Part shown: one piece after another, positions 36,250 to 46,184 of the stretch | Layout: the number at the start of each line of letters is the position of its first letter | How positions within the stretch are numbered: the stretch's first letter is position 1 | The notes under the pieces: generated by a model | What the model saw: the letters and a program-made list of their open reading frames with translations, nothing else | What the model was told of the DNA's origin: nothing | The model's database searches: none | Position numbers and translations under genes: made by a program | Source of the DNA: Methylobacterium haplocladii | GTDB taxonomy: Bacteria > Pseudomonadota > Alphaproteobacteria > Rhizobiales > Beijerinckiaceae | Assembly: GCF_007992175.1 (NCBI RefSeq) | Contig: NZ_BJZT01000018.1 | Location: forward strand, 1 to 64,000 | Direction: 5' to 3' | Length of the DNA: 64,000 nucleotides

Positions 36250-38259
36250 ATGATGTCGAGACCGCTGGAGGCCTTCACGTCCCCTCATCTCCCCGTGGCC
36301 GACCCGCTGGGGCATGGGGACACGTTGCGCGACGCGTCGGCGACGGCGATCCGCCGGGCCGTGACGGCGCTCGGCCGGCGGCGGCGGCCGGACGGGCATT
36401 GGGTGTTTCCGCTCGAGGCCGACGCGACCATTCCCGCCGACTACGTGCTCCTCCAGCATTACCTCGACCGGATCGACGCGCCGCTGCAGGCGCGGATCGG
36501 TATCTACCTGCGCCGGATCCAGGCCGACTCGGGCGGCTGGCCGATGCATCCGGGCGGACGCTTCGACCTGTCGGTGAGCGTGAAGGCGTACTTCGCCCTC
36601 AAGGCCATCGGCGACGCGGCGGACGCGCCGCACATGGTTCGGGCGCGCGCGGCGATCCTCGCCCATGGGGGAGCCGAGCGGGCCAACACGTTCGCCCGCA
36701 TCCAGCTCGCGCTGTTCGGCGCAATCCCCTGGCACGGCATTCCGGCGATGCCCGTCGAGATCATGCTGCTGCCGGAGCGCTTCGTATTCAGTCTCTGGCG
36801 GGTGGCCTATTGGTCGCGCACCTTCATCGCCCCGCTCGTGGTGCTTCAGGCCCTGCGCCCGCGCGCCCGCAATCCGCGCGGCGTCGACATCGCCGAGATC
36901 TTCTGCACGCCGCCCGAGAGAATCCGCGACTGGAACCCCGGGCCGTCCCGGTCGCCCTGGAGCGCGGTGTTCAAGCGGCTCGACGCGCTCCTGAAACGTG
37001 CCGAACCGCTGCCCCGCCGCCGGCTGCGCGACCGCGCCGTTGCCAGGGCACAGGCCTTCGTGGAGGCACGCCTCAACGGCGAGGACGGGCTCGGCGCGAT
37101 CTACCCGCCGATGGCCTACACGATGATGATGTTCGACGCCCTCGGCTACCCGGCAGACCACCCCCAGGTCACGACGGCCTGGGACGCCCTCACCCGCCTC
37201 GTCGTCGAACAGGGCGAGGAAGCCTATTGCCAGCCCTGCGTCTCGCCGGTCTGGGACACCTGCTGGGCCGCCCTCGCCATGGCCGAGGCCGATGCGGCCG
37301 GTCTCGGCGAGGCCGGTCCCGAGATCGCGGCGGCCTGCACCTGGCTCGCCGAACGGCAGATCACCGCGGTTTTCGGAGATTGGTCCGTGGTCCGTCCCGG
37401 CGTGCCGCCGGGCGGCTGGGCCTTCCAGTACCGGAACGACCATTACCCCGACGTCGACGATACGGCCGTGGCCGGATTGCTGCTGCACCGCCACGGCGGG
37501 CTGGACCATGCGCAGGCGGTAGAGCGGGCGCGGCTCTGGATCGTCGGGATGCAGAGCCGCAACGGCGGCTGGGGTGCCTTCGACGCCGACAACGATCTCG
37601 ACATCCTCAACCACATCCCCTTCGCCGACCACGGCGCGCTGCTCGACCCGCCCACCGTCGACGTCACCGCCCGCTGTGTCGCGTTCCTGGCCGAGCTCGA
37701 TCACCCCGAGGACCGGCCCGTCGTCGCGCGGGCGCTGGCCTATCTGCGTGCCGAGCAGGAGCCGGACGGGAGCTGGTTCGGCCGCTGGGGCACCAACCAC
37801 GTCTACGGCACCTGGTCGGCCCTCGTCGCGTTGCGCGCCGCCGGGCTCCCACCGAACGATCCCGCCATGCGCCGCGCCGCCGACTGGCTGCTGACGATCC
37901 AGCAGCCGGATGGCGGCTGGGGCGAGGATCCGTCCAGTTACGAGGCCGGGCAGTACCGCCCGCACGATGGCAGTCTCGCCTCGCAGACGGCCTGGGCGAT
38001 GCTCGGACTTCTGGCGGCCGGCCGGTCCTCGGAACCGGCGCTCGACCGGGCCGCCGCGCTTCTGGTGCGCACGCAGACGGAGGCGGGCTGGGCCGAGACC
38101 GGCTTCAACGCCGTCGGTTTTCCGCGGGTGCTCTACCTGCACTATCACGGCTACCCGATGTATTTCCCGTTGCTGGCGCTCTCGGCCTTCCATCGGTTGC
38201 GGGGTGAGCGAGCAGCGGAACGCTTCGCATGGTTCGGCGAGGCCGACGCGGGCGTCTGA
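36250..38259 (+). CDS. shc: Squalene-hopene cyclase
   Basis: Cyclises squalene to hopene/hopanol for membrane hopanoids. 669 residues (ATG at 36250; a second ATG follows at 36253). Catalytic DXDD motif is D401-V-D403-D404. Several QW repeats are visible: QADSGGWPM, QSRNGGWGAFD, QEPDGSWFGRWG, QQPDGGWGED. NHVYGTWSAL is conserved. Membrane-associated. No hpn cluster genes (squalene synthase, HpnH etc.) neighbour it, so this is a stand-alone copy. Start is in an AT-richer leader with GAGGGAATG. Confidence 0.95.
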   Translation: MMSRPLEAFTSPHLPVADPLGHGDTLRDASATAIRRAVTALGRRRRPDGHWVFPLEADATIPADYVLLQHYLDRIDAPLQARIGIYLRRIQADSGGWPMHPGGRFDLSVSVKAYFALKAIGDAADAPHMVRARAAILAHGGAERANTFARIQLALFGAIPWHGIPAMPVEIMLLPERFVFSLWRVAYWSRTFIAPLVVLQALRPRARNPRGVDIAEIFCTPPERIRDWNPGPSRSPWSAVFKRLDALLKRAEPLPRRRLRDRAVARAQAFVEARLNGEDGLGAIYPPMAYTMMMFDALGYPADHPQVTTAWDALTRLVVEQGEEAYCQPCVSPVWDTCWAALAMAEADAAGLGEAGPEIAAACTWLAERQITAVFGDWSVVRPGVPPGGWAFQYRNDHYPDVDDTAVAGLLLHRHGGLDHAQAVERARLWIVGMQSRNGGWGAFDADNDLDILNHIPFADHGALLDPPTVDVTARCVAFLAELDHPEDRPVVARALAYLRAEQEPDGSWFGRWGTNHVYGTWSALVALRAAGLPPNDPAMRRAADWLLTIQQPDGGWGEDPSSYEAGQYRPHDGSLASQTAWAMLGLLAAGRSSEPALDRAAALLVRTQTEAGWAETGFNAVGFPRVLYLHYHGYPMYFPLLALSAFHRLRGERAAERFAWFGEADAGV

Positions 38260-38442
38260 TATCGTTCGAGGTTGATCGGTTCGGTTATGCGTTATCCCTC
38301 TCCTCGGTTCACGGCGTGGAGGATGCGCGCGTCGCGAGCGACAATGCCGATCCGTCCGACGGTGGCAAATAGGCCTCCGCTGGACCGCCATCCGACCCGG
38401 CGCTAAGCCGGCGGGAACACACACACACGGGACTCCCGGCCA

Positions 38443-39417
38443 GTGCCCGACTCCACGACAACCGACATCCTGACGCTCCGCTACCTGCAGCCCGACATCA
38501 TCGCGGCGCTCGACGCCCGCTTCCGGCTGAGCCGCCTCGATCAGGCGGTCGACCCCGAGACCTTCCTCGCAGAGGTTGGGCCGCGCATCCGGGGCCTCGC
38601 CGTAGGCTCGCAGACCGTGGTCGATGCCGCCCTGTTCGACCGGCTTCCGCAACTCGAGATCGTCTCGAATTTCGGTGTGGGCTACGACACCATCGATGCG
38701 GCCGAGGCCGGGCGGCGCGGCATCGTCGTCACCAACACGCCCGACGTGCTGTCCGACGAGGTCGCCGACCTCGCCCTCGGGCTGCTGCTCGCCACCGTGC
38801 GCCAGATCCCGCAGGTCGACCGCTATCTGCGCGCCGGCCGCTGGCCGGAAAAGCCCTATCCGCTCACCGCCTCCCTGCGCGAGCGCCGGGTCGGCATCCT
38901 CGGCCTCGGCCGGATCGGGCAGGCCATCGCCCGGCGCCTCGAAGGTTTCGACGTCGCGATCCATTATCATGGCCGCAGCCGGAGGCCCGAGGTCGCCTAC
39001 CCCTACCACGCCACGCTCATGGAGATGGCGCAGGCCGTCGACGTGCTGATGGTGGTGGCGCCCGGCGGCCCCGGCACCGACGGCATGATCGACGCCGCGG
39101 TGCTGGCGGCGCTCGGTCCGGACGGAATCGTGATCAACGTCGCCCGCGGCAGCATCATCGACGAGGCCGCTCTGGCCGAGGCCCTTCGGTCCGGCACGAT
39201 CCACGGCGCCGGGCTCGATGTCTTCGCCAACGAGCCGCACGTGTCGCCGGAGCTGCTGGCCCTCGACCACGTCGTGCTGCTGCCGCATGTCGGCTCGGGC
39301 TCGGTCCACACGCGACGGGCGATGGGCCGGCTGCTCGTCGACAACCTCGTCGCGTGGTTCGACGGCAAGGGGCCGCTGACGCCGGTGCCCGAGACGCCGT
39401 GGAGCCGCGGAGCATGA
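38443..39417 (+). CDS. D-isomer-specific 2-hydroxyacid dehydrogenase
   Basis: 324 residues from a GTG. NAD(P)-binding motif GILGLGRIGQAIARRL (~150-165), catalytic arginine in VINVARGSIIDEAAL, glutamate in GLDVFANEPHV, and histidine in LLPHVGSGSVHTRRAM. Sequence is that of glyoxylate/hydroxypyruvate reductases, which would suit a methylotroph's serine cycle or plant-type glyoxylate handling. The stop overlaps the next ATG by four bases. A short (AC)n run lies just upstream (38417-38428). Confidence 0.9.
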   Translation: MPDSTTTDILTLRYLQPDIIAALDARFRLSRLDQAVDPETFLAEVGPRIRGLAVGSQTVVDAALFDRLPQLEIVSNFGVGYDTIDAAEAGRRGIVVTNTPDVLSDEVADLALGLLLATVRQIPQVDRYLRAGRWPEKPYPLTASLRERRVGILGLGRIGQAIARRLEGFDVAIHYHGRSRRPEVAYPYHATLMEMAQAVDVLMVVAPGGPGTDGMIDAAVLAALGPDGIVINVARGSIIDEAALAEALRSGTIHGAGLDVFANEPHVSPELLALDHVVLLPHVGSGSVHTRRAMGRLLVDNLVAWFDGKGPLTPVPETPWSRGA

Positions 39418-40370
39418 TCCGCGGTGCAACTGCCGGGCTCGCGATCCTGATGGTGGCCGGCCTGCCCCTGCAGGCACAGGAGACCCCATCGCGCGGTGAC
39501 GAGCCACCGGCTGCCGTGCCCGAGATGCCACCGACGCCGGCCTCTCTCCCGGCCCTGAAGACGCTTCCGGAAACCCTCGGCGACGCCGTCGGCATGTGGG
39601 ACATGTCGCTCGACGGCAGCAACCGGCGCTGCGAGCTGACGCTCTCGGCGGATAGCGGTCCGGACGGCCGCGTCCTGCGCTTTCCGGCCGGCTGCCGCAG
39701 GGCGCTGCCGATCCTCTCCGAAGCGGCCGGCTGGCTCTTCGCCGAGAAAGGCATCCGCCTCGTCGACCGCAACGTGCGCCCGGTCATCACCTTCACGCCG
39801 CGTGCCGACCAGGGCAGCCTTGGCGGGACGGCCGAGCGCGGCGGCACCTACAGTCTCGTGCCGCTGCAGACGCTGGCGATGCTGCCGCCTCCGCCCGCTG
39901 TCGACGGCGCGGTACCGGGCGGCATTCCCGACGTCGCCTTGTCGCGCGACATCCCGGGCTCGCAGCCGGTGCTCGGTTCAGGGATGCTGGCGAAGCCGGA
40001 CATTGCGGCCCGCGCCGACGCGTCGGCTGGGCTCCGGCAGGAGCGCTCCGAGCGCCCGGCAGTGGGAACCTACGCCCTCGACCGCTTCGCCGAGAAGGAT
40101 GTCTGCCGGATCGTGCTGGATTCTCGGCCGTCCACCGCGAAGGCGGAGCGCGAGCCGGTCAAGGAACTGTCGCCCGCCCACCTCCTGCCGGGTTGCCGCG
40201 ACGGCGGGATCGCGACGTTCGATCCCGTCTCGTGGCGCTACGCCAGCGGTCACCTCACCCTGAAGGCGCGGCGCGGCCACGCCATCAACCTCGTCCCCAC
40301 CGGCGAGGGAAGCTGGCGGCGCGATCCCGATACCGGCACGACGCTGGTGCTGCGCAAGGTCGCGCCCTGA
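39414..40370 (+). CDS. Exported protein with two Inh/AprI-type inhibitor domains
   Basis: 318 residues from the ATG overlapping the previous stop. Signal peptide MIRGATAGLAILMVAGLPLQAQ. Two beta-barrel domains of the bacterial metalloprotease-inhibitor family: first ~60-150 (GMWDMSLDGSNRRCELTLS with the CR pair C73...C93 and PVITFTPR), second ~220-318 (GTYALDRFAEKDVCRIVLD, LLPGCRDGGIATFDPVSWRYASG, LVLRKVAP). The second lacks the WDM start and reads TYAL. A disulfide in each domain is likely. Inhibitor target unknown; coupling to a dehydrogenase gene has no obvious meaning. Confidence 0.8.
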   Translation: MIRGATAGLAILMVAGLPLQAQETPSRGDEPPAAVPEMPPTPASLPALKTLPETLGDAVGMWDMSLDGSNRRCELTLSADSGPDGRVLRFPAGCRRALPILSEAAGWLFAEKGIRLVDRNVRPVITFTPRADQGSLGGTAERGGTYSLVPLQTLAMLPPPPAVDGAVPGGIPDVALSRDIPGSQPVLGSGMLAKPDIAARADASAGLRQERSERPAVGTYALDRFAEKDVCRIVLDSRPSTAKAEREPVKELSPAHLLPGCRDGGIATFDPVSWRYASGHLTLKARRGHAINLVPTGEGSWRRDPDTGTTLVLRKVAP

Positions 40371-40378
40371 ACGGGTCA

Positions 40379-40402
40379 AGGGGAAGCGCTGACGCTTCCC
40401 CT
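40379..40402 (+). terminator. Strong hairpin after the Inh-domain gene
   Basis: Perfect 10-bp stem AGGGGAAGCG/CGCTTCCCCT with loop CTGA (40379-40402), 8 bp after the stop and 30 bp before the end of the convergent Pmp3 gene. It can serve both directions. No T run. Confidence 0.7.
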
Positions 40403-40431
40403 GGCGATGGCTCCCCCCTCGATGCCGTCGC

Positions 40432-40596
40432 TCAGCGGTCCCGCAGAACCAGATAGAGGGCGTGGATCGAGCCCGGGAGATAGAACAGCAGGCAGAGCAG
40501 GATGTTGAGCAGGAACTGCAGGCCGAAGCCGTTCGTCATCAAAACGGAGATCGGCGGCAGGAAGAACGCGATCAGGACTTGTACGAGAGTCGACAC
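40432..40596 (-). CDS. Pmp3/YqaE family membrane peptide
   Basis: 54 residues from a GTG with GGAG six bases upstream: VSTLVQVLIAFFLPPISVLM then NGFGLQFLLNILLCLLFYLPGSIHALYLVLRDR. The FLPPISVL and YLPGSIHALYLV motifs are diagnostic for this two-helix stress-induced proteolipid family. It is short and easily missed. Confidence 0.9.
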   Translation of the reverse strand: MSTLVQVLIAFFLPPISVLMTNGFGLQFLLNILLCLLFYLPGSIHALYLVLRDR

Positions 40597-40731
40597 GAGA
40601 GCTCCGTCGATGAGGGTCGTCGCCTGAACGCAAGCCTGGGCATTCCGTTCCTATTTGTGGTTGTCCTGGCGGCGATTTGTAAACCTGTTGCCTCCAGAAT
40701 CCGGTTCAGGCCGATTGATTTCCGCGAAGCG

Positions 40732-41808
40732 ATGATGGTGTCCCTCGCTCATGACGTAGAGAATGCCGTCGCCAACGGTGACCCCGCGGCGCGCCGGATC
40801 ATGCTTCTCAGGATGACCGACCTCTTCGTCGACAACGCCGATAGGCTTCGCGACGATCAGGTCTCGACCTTCGATACCGTGATCCTGAAGCTCGCCCGGA
40901 GCGTCGAGAGTGCCGCCCGCGCGGCTCTCTCGGAGAGGCTTTCCGACATCGCCAACGCCCCGCGCACCGTCGTGCTCGATCTCGCCAACGATGCGGACGT
41001 GTCCGTCGCCGGTCCGGTGCTGTCGCGGTCGGTGCAGGTCGCGGAGGGTGAACTGCTGCGCATCGCGGCGGAGCGCGGCCAGGGCCACCTCCAGGCTCTC
41101 TCCCGCCGGCGCTCCCTCTCCGAGCGGGTCACCGACGTGCTCGTCGCGCGCGGCGACACCGAGGTGTTGCGCACGGTGGCGGGCAACGCAGGCGCTCGCC
41201 TGTCGCCGAAGGGCTTCGATACGCTGGCCGTCCGCGCCGAAGCCGACGATGCCTTGAAGGCGGCGCTGACCCTGCGCCGCGACATCCCGGCCCACCATAT
41301 GGCCCACCTTGTCGAGACGGCCCGGTCCCGCGTGACGCGCAAGCTCGGGAGCGAATTCGGCAACGAGGTCGCCGCGATGGCGGTGTCGCGGGCGGCGCGC
41401 ACGCTCGGCGGCCCGTCGCTCTCGCTGCAGGAAGCCGCCGTGATCGTCGATGCGGCGTTGCGCGCCGGCGGCGCCGACCAGCCCGAAGAGGGTGAGCTCA
41501 TCGCCTGGCTGGCCGAGGGCCGCGTCATGGAGGCCCTGGTCGGGCTGGCTCGCGCCGCTGCGATGCCGCCCGAAATGGTGCTGCGCGCCTACCAGGGCGC
41601 CCATTCCGACCCGCTGCTCTTCCTGATCCGCTCGCTGCGCTACGGCTGGGGAACGTTCAAGGCCTTCCTGCAATCGAAGACGGACGCGGAGCCGTCGCCC
41701 GAGGAGTGGCGTGGGCTGTTCGAAGCCTTCCAGGCCCTGTCGGTGACCACCGCGCAGCGCGTGGTGCGCTTCACGGCGGCCCGCGACCAGCTGCAGAAGG
41801 CCGGCTGA
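40732..41808 (+). CDS. DUF2336 domain protein
   Basis: 358 residues from the ATG at 40732 (a second at 40735). All-helical repeat protein: LLRMTDLFVDNADRLRDDQVSTFDTVILKL, LSERLSDIANAPRTVVLDLANDADVSVAGPVLSRS (the family core), RRRSLSERVTDVLVARGDTEVLRTVAGNAGA. Members are cytoplasmic, of unknown function, common in alphaproteobacteria. No membrane or signal part. Confidence 0.85.
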   Translation: MMVSLAHDVENAVANGDPAARRIMLLRMTDLFVDNADRLRDDQVSTFDTVILKLARSVESAARAALSERLSDIANAPRTVVLDLANDADVSVAGPVLSRSVQVAEGELLRIAAERGQGHLQALSRRRSLSERVTDVLVARGDTEVLRTVAGNAGARLSPKGFDTLAVRAEADDALKAALTLRRDIPAHHMAHLVETARSRVTRKLGSEFGNEVAAMAVSRAARTLGGPSLSLQEAAVIVDAALRAGGADQPEEGELIAWLAEGRVMEALVGLARAAAMPPEMVLRAYQGAHSDPLLFLIRSLRYGWGTFKAFLQSKTDAEPSPEEWRGLFEAFQALSVTTAQRVVRFTAARDQLQKAG

Positions 41809-41817
41809 CCGGCCTTC
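41796..41817 (+). terminator. Hairpin overlapping the DUF2336 stop
   Basis: Perfect 9-bp stem GAAGGCCGG/CCGGCCTTC with loop CTGA, containing the stop codon (41806-41808). Convergent with the fadB-like gene. Confidence 0.55.
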
Positions 41818-41833
41818 CGCTTCGTGCGGCGGC

Positions 41834-44035
41834 TCAGGCCGCCTTCTTCAGCGCGTCGTAGAAGCGGCCGCCGCTCTCGGCCATGGCGGAGAGCGTCTCC
41901 GGCACCGCGAAGCGGGCGCCATGCTTGGCCTCCAGATCGCGCGCCAGGGCGACGAAGCGCTTCGGCCCCATGAAGTCGATGTAGGACAGGGCGCCGCCGG
42001 TGAACGGCGCGAAGCCGAAACCGAGGATCGAGCCGACATCGGCCTCGCGCGGATCGGTGATCACGCCCTCGCCGACGGTCCGCGCCGCCTCGAGCGCCTG
42101 CACGACGAGGAAGCGGAGCTTCAGCTCGCCGACGTCGATCGCGTCGGCCGGAAGACGCGTCGCCTGCATCTCCTTCAGCGCCGGCCAGAGACGCTTCTGG
42201 CCGCCCTCCGGGTAATCATAGAACCCCTTGCGGTTCTTGCGGCCGAGGCGGCCCTGGTTCTCGACGAGTTCGGTGAGCAGCGCCTTCTGCGTCGGATCGA
42301 CGGCATCGGGGCCAAGCTGCGCCTCGGTGGCCTTCAGGATCTTCAGGCCGAGGTCGATGCCGACCTCGTCGTTCAGGGAGAGCGGGCCGACCGGCATGCC
42401 GGCCATCTTGCCGGCATTCTCGATCATCGCAGGCGGCACGCCCTCGGCGAGCATCCGGTGGCCCTCGTCGAGATAGGCGATGACGCAGCGGTTGGCGAAG
42501 AAGCCACGGGAGTCGTTGACGACGATCGGCGTCTTCTTGATCGCGCGGACGAAATCGAGGGCGGTGGCGATGGCCCGGTCGCCGGTCTCCGCGCCCTTGA
42601 TGATCTCCACGAGCAGCATCTTCTCGACCGGCGAGAAGAAGTGGATGCCGACGAAATCCTTCGGCCGGGCGGAGGCCTTGGCCAGCCCGGAGATCGGCAG
42701 CGTCGAGGTGTTGGAGGCGAAGATCGCGCCTTCGCCGATCACGGCCTCGACCTTGGCGATCACCTCAGCCTTGACCTTCGGATCCTCGAACACCGCCTCG
42801 ATCACGAGATCGCATTCGGCGAGGTCGGTATAGGCGTCGCTGGCATGGATGCGGGCGAGCAGGGCGTCGCGGTCGGCGGCCTTGGCGCGGCCCTTGTTGA
42901 CCCGGTCGGTGACGAGCTTCTGGGCGTGGGCCTTGCCCTTCTCGGCCGCCTCCAGGCTCTGGTCGACGAGCACGACCTCCATGCCCGCATCGGCGCTGAC
43001 ATAGGCGATGCCGGCCCCCATGAAGCCGGCGCCGACGATGCCGATCTTTTTCAGCTTGGTCGGCGGGACGTCCTTGGGGCGACGGGCGCCCTTGTTGATC
43101 TCGCCCATGGAGATGAACAGGGTCCGGATCATCGCCTGCGCCTCCTTGGTGCGCAGGATGTTGGTGAAGTACCGGCTCTCGACCTTGAGCGCGAGGTCCA
43201 TCGGCAGCTGCAGGCCCTCGTAGACCGAATGCAGGATCGCCTTGGCGGCCGGGTAATTGTCATGCGTCTCGCGGCGATAGATCGCGTTGGCCGGCGGCCA
43301 GATCATCATCCCGGCCGGCGAATAGACCTTGCCCGAGGGCGGCTTGAACTTCGGCACGTCCCAGGGCGCCACGGCCGAGCCGCCGTCGCGGATCCAGGCC
43401 TTCGCCGTCTCGACGATGTCCTCGCGTTTCGTGACCGCGTGGACGAGGCCCATGCCCTTGGCCATGGGGGCGCGGATCTGCTCGCCCTTGAACAGCATCT
43501 GCAGGGCATCGCCCGTCTGCATCAGGCGCGGCACGCGCTGCGTACCGCCGCCGCCGGGAAACAGCCCGACCTTGATCTCGGGCAGGCCGACACGGGTCTT
43601 GTCGTCGTCGGACAGGACGCGGTGGTGACAGGACAGGGCAAGCTCGAACGCGCCGCCGAGACAGAGCCCGTGGATCGCCGCCGCGAACGGCTTGCCGCAG
43701 GTCTCGAGCCCGCGGAAGACGAGGTTGAGCCGGCGCGCGCCGTCGAAGAAAAAGCGCATCGCCTCCTCTTCGCCGGCCGTGGCCTTGAGCTTTTCGTATT
43801 CCGCGCCGAGCCCCTGGAGCATGGTCAGGTCGGCCCCCCCCGAGAACGCCTCCTTCCCGCTCGTGATAACGCAGCCCTTGATCCCGGCGTCGCCCGCCAC
43901 CGCCTGAACGATCCGCTCCAGCTCGTCCATCACCGCCATGGTAATGACGTTCATCGAGCGGCCCGGCATGTCCCAGGTCGCCAGGGCGATCCCGTCGGCA
44001 TCGGTCTCGAAGCGGAAGTTCGTGTAGGCGCTCAT
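41834..44035 (-). CDS. Multifunctional enoyl-CoA hydratase/3-hydroxyacyl-CoA dehydrogenase
   Basis: FadB/FadJ-type beta-oxidation enzyme, 733 residues. N-terminal crotonase domain (ITSGKEAFSGGADL, AAIHGLCLGGAFELALSCHH with oxyanion-hole glycines, LPEIKVGLFPGGGGTQRVPRL with the catalytic glutamate). Dehydrogenase with Rossmann KIGIVGAGFMGAGIAYVSADAG and FFSPVEKMLLVEI containing the catalytic histidine region. C-terminal helical half ends GGRFYDALKKAA. Distal member of the acyl-CoA dehydrogenase-thiolase-DUF2059 operon. Confidence 0.95.
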   Translation of the reverse strand: MSAYTNFRFETDADGIALATWDMPGRSMNVITMAVMDELERIVQAVAGDAGIKGCVITSGKEAFSGGADLTMLQGLGAEYEKLKATAGEEEAMRFFFDGARRLNLVFRGLETCGKPFAAAIHGLCLGGAFELALSCHHRVLSDDDKTRVGLPEIKVGLFPGGGGTQRVPRLMQTGDALQMLFKGEQIRAPMAKGMGLVHAVTKREDIVETAKAWIRDGGSAVAPWDVPKFKPPSGKVYSPAGMMIWPPANAIYRRETHDNYPAAKAILHSVYEGLQLPMDLALKVESRYFTNILRTKEAQAMIRTLFISMGEINKGARRPKDVPPTKLKKIGIVGAGFMGAGIAYVSADAGMEVVLVDQSLEAAEKGKAHAQKLVTDRVNKGRAKAADRDALLARIHASDAYTDLAECDLVIEAVFEDPKVKAEVIAKVEAVIGEGAIFASNTSTLPISGLAKASARPKDFVGIHFFSPVEKMLLVEIIKGAETGDRAIATALDFVRAIKKTPIVVNDSRGFFANRCVIAYLDEGHRMLAEGVPPAMIENAGKMAGMPVGPLSLNDEVGIDLGLKILKATEAQLGPDAVDPTQKALLTELVENQGRLGRKNRKGFYDYPEGGQKRLWPALKEMQATRLPADAIDVGELKLRFLVVQALEAARTVGEGVITDPREADVGSILGFGFAPFTGGALSYIDFMGPKRFVALARDLEAKHGARFAVPETLSAMAESGGRFYDALKKAA

Positions 44036-44129
44036 CGCGGATCCTCTGGCGTGGGCGGCGGCCGGCGCCGTCGCTGCGTATCGGCGGGCGCGGCCTCGAT
44101 GCCGCGCCCGCGAGCCGTGGGTCAGTGGC

Positions 44130-44618
44130 TCACTTCGGCATCTGCATCTGTTGCTGACCGGGGATGCCGCCCTTCTGTTCGCCGGCGGCCGCCAGGGAGA
44201 GCATGTTCAGGAGCCGCGTGACGGCCGCCTGCGAGATCACGTTGATCTCCGACTTCGGATCGGCGTTGATCGCCTGATACTTCTGGTAGATCGGGTCGTC
44301 GTAGATGCCCTGCAGGTGCTTCAGGTCGGCGAGGCTGAACTTCTCGGCGTAGTGCTTGGAGATGCCCTCGAGCAGCCCCTTGCGCTGGGTGTCGAACTCG
44401 GCGCGGGCGTCCTTGCGGATCTTCTCAGCCTTGTCTTCGGGCATCTGCGCGACGGTCTTCTCCAGGGCGCCGGCAAAGCCCGTGTCGAGCGTCTTCAGGA
44501 TCGTCTTGTCGACGAGCGTCTTCGCCACGGCGACCTTGTCGGCCGTGTCGTCGGCATGTGCGGCGAGCGGCATGCCGAGCGCGAGCGCGAGGCCGGCGGT
44601 TGCGAACAGTCTCATCAT
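44130..44618 (-). CDS. Exported DUF2059 protein
   Basis: 162 residues. Signal peptide MMRLFATAGLALALGMPLAAHA. The mature helical part includes ETAVAQ-like segments, TGFAGALEKTVAQMPEDKAEKI and SKHYAEKFSLADLKHLQGIYDDPIYQKYQA, the DUF2059 signature. Ends in GGIPGQQQMQMPK. Function unknown. Lies between the thiolase and fadB-like genes. Confidence 0.85.
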   Translation of the reverse strand: MMRLFATAGLALALGMPLAAHADDTADKVAVAKTLVDKTILKTLDTGFAGALEKTVAQMPEDKAEKIRKDARAEFDTQRKGLLEGISKHYAEKFSLADLKHLQGIYDDPIYQKYQAINADPKSEINVISQAAVTRLLNMLSLAAAGEQKGGIPGQQQMQMPK

Positions 44619-44726
44619 CTTGGCGTTTCTCCGTTTCTCACGGCTGCGCGCTTCAGCGGGCGCCGGGTGGCCGCCTTTACCAGCCTTTGCGGGCCGGCTG
44701 CCACCTCTCGGCCGGTCGCACCCTTC

Positions 44727-45935
<1,209 letters not shown>

Positions 45936-45970
45936 GTGCGCTTCCTCGTTTCCCTCGTCGCCCTGGCGGT

Positions 45971-46170
45971 AGCCCCTCTCCCCTCTGCGGGAGAGGGTGG
46001 CCCTCGCGTGAGCGAGGGTCGGGAGAGGGGATCGCGCTATCCGGAGAGTTCGGAGCCGATCCCTCTCCCGCCCGCTCCGCGGGCACCCTCCCCCACCGAT
46101 CCCGGGCTTGCCCGGAATCGGCAGGCATTTGCCGAAGTCGGGCAGGCCCGACTTCGGTCGGGGGTGGGTT
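45971..46170. repeat. Palindromic repeat family B, intergenic copy
   Basis: A ~200-bp stretch of nested inverted repeats built from CCCCTCTCCC/GGGAGAGGGG arms (for example 45972-45981 and 46021-46030), plus a CCCGGGCTTGCCCGG palindrome and a CGAAGTCGGGC/GCCCGACTTCG hairpin (46134-46144 and 46146-46156). Shares blocks with 55893-56036. Confidence 0.8.
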
Positions 46171-46184
46171 CTGCTCGCGGCTGC

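Noticed and set aside
38417..38428. Short (AC)n run before the hydroxyacid dehydrogenase
   Set aside because: Six units or fewer is not unusual and no phase-variation context is evident.
36118..39531. Open frame of over 1100 codons on the minus strand opposite shc and the dehydrogenase gene
   Set aside because: High GC keeps the opposite frame open. The translation is rich in Arg, Gly, Asp and His with no family signature, and the plus strand has complete motifs.
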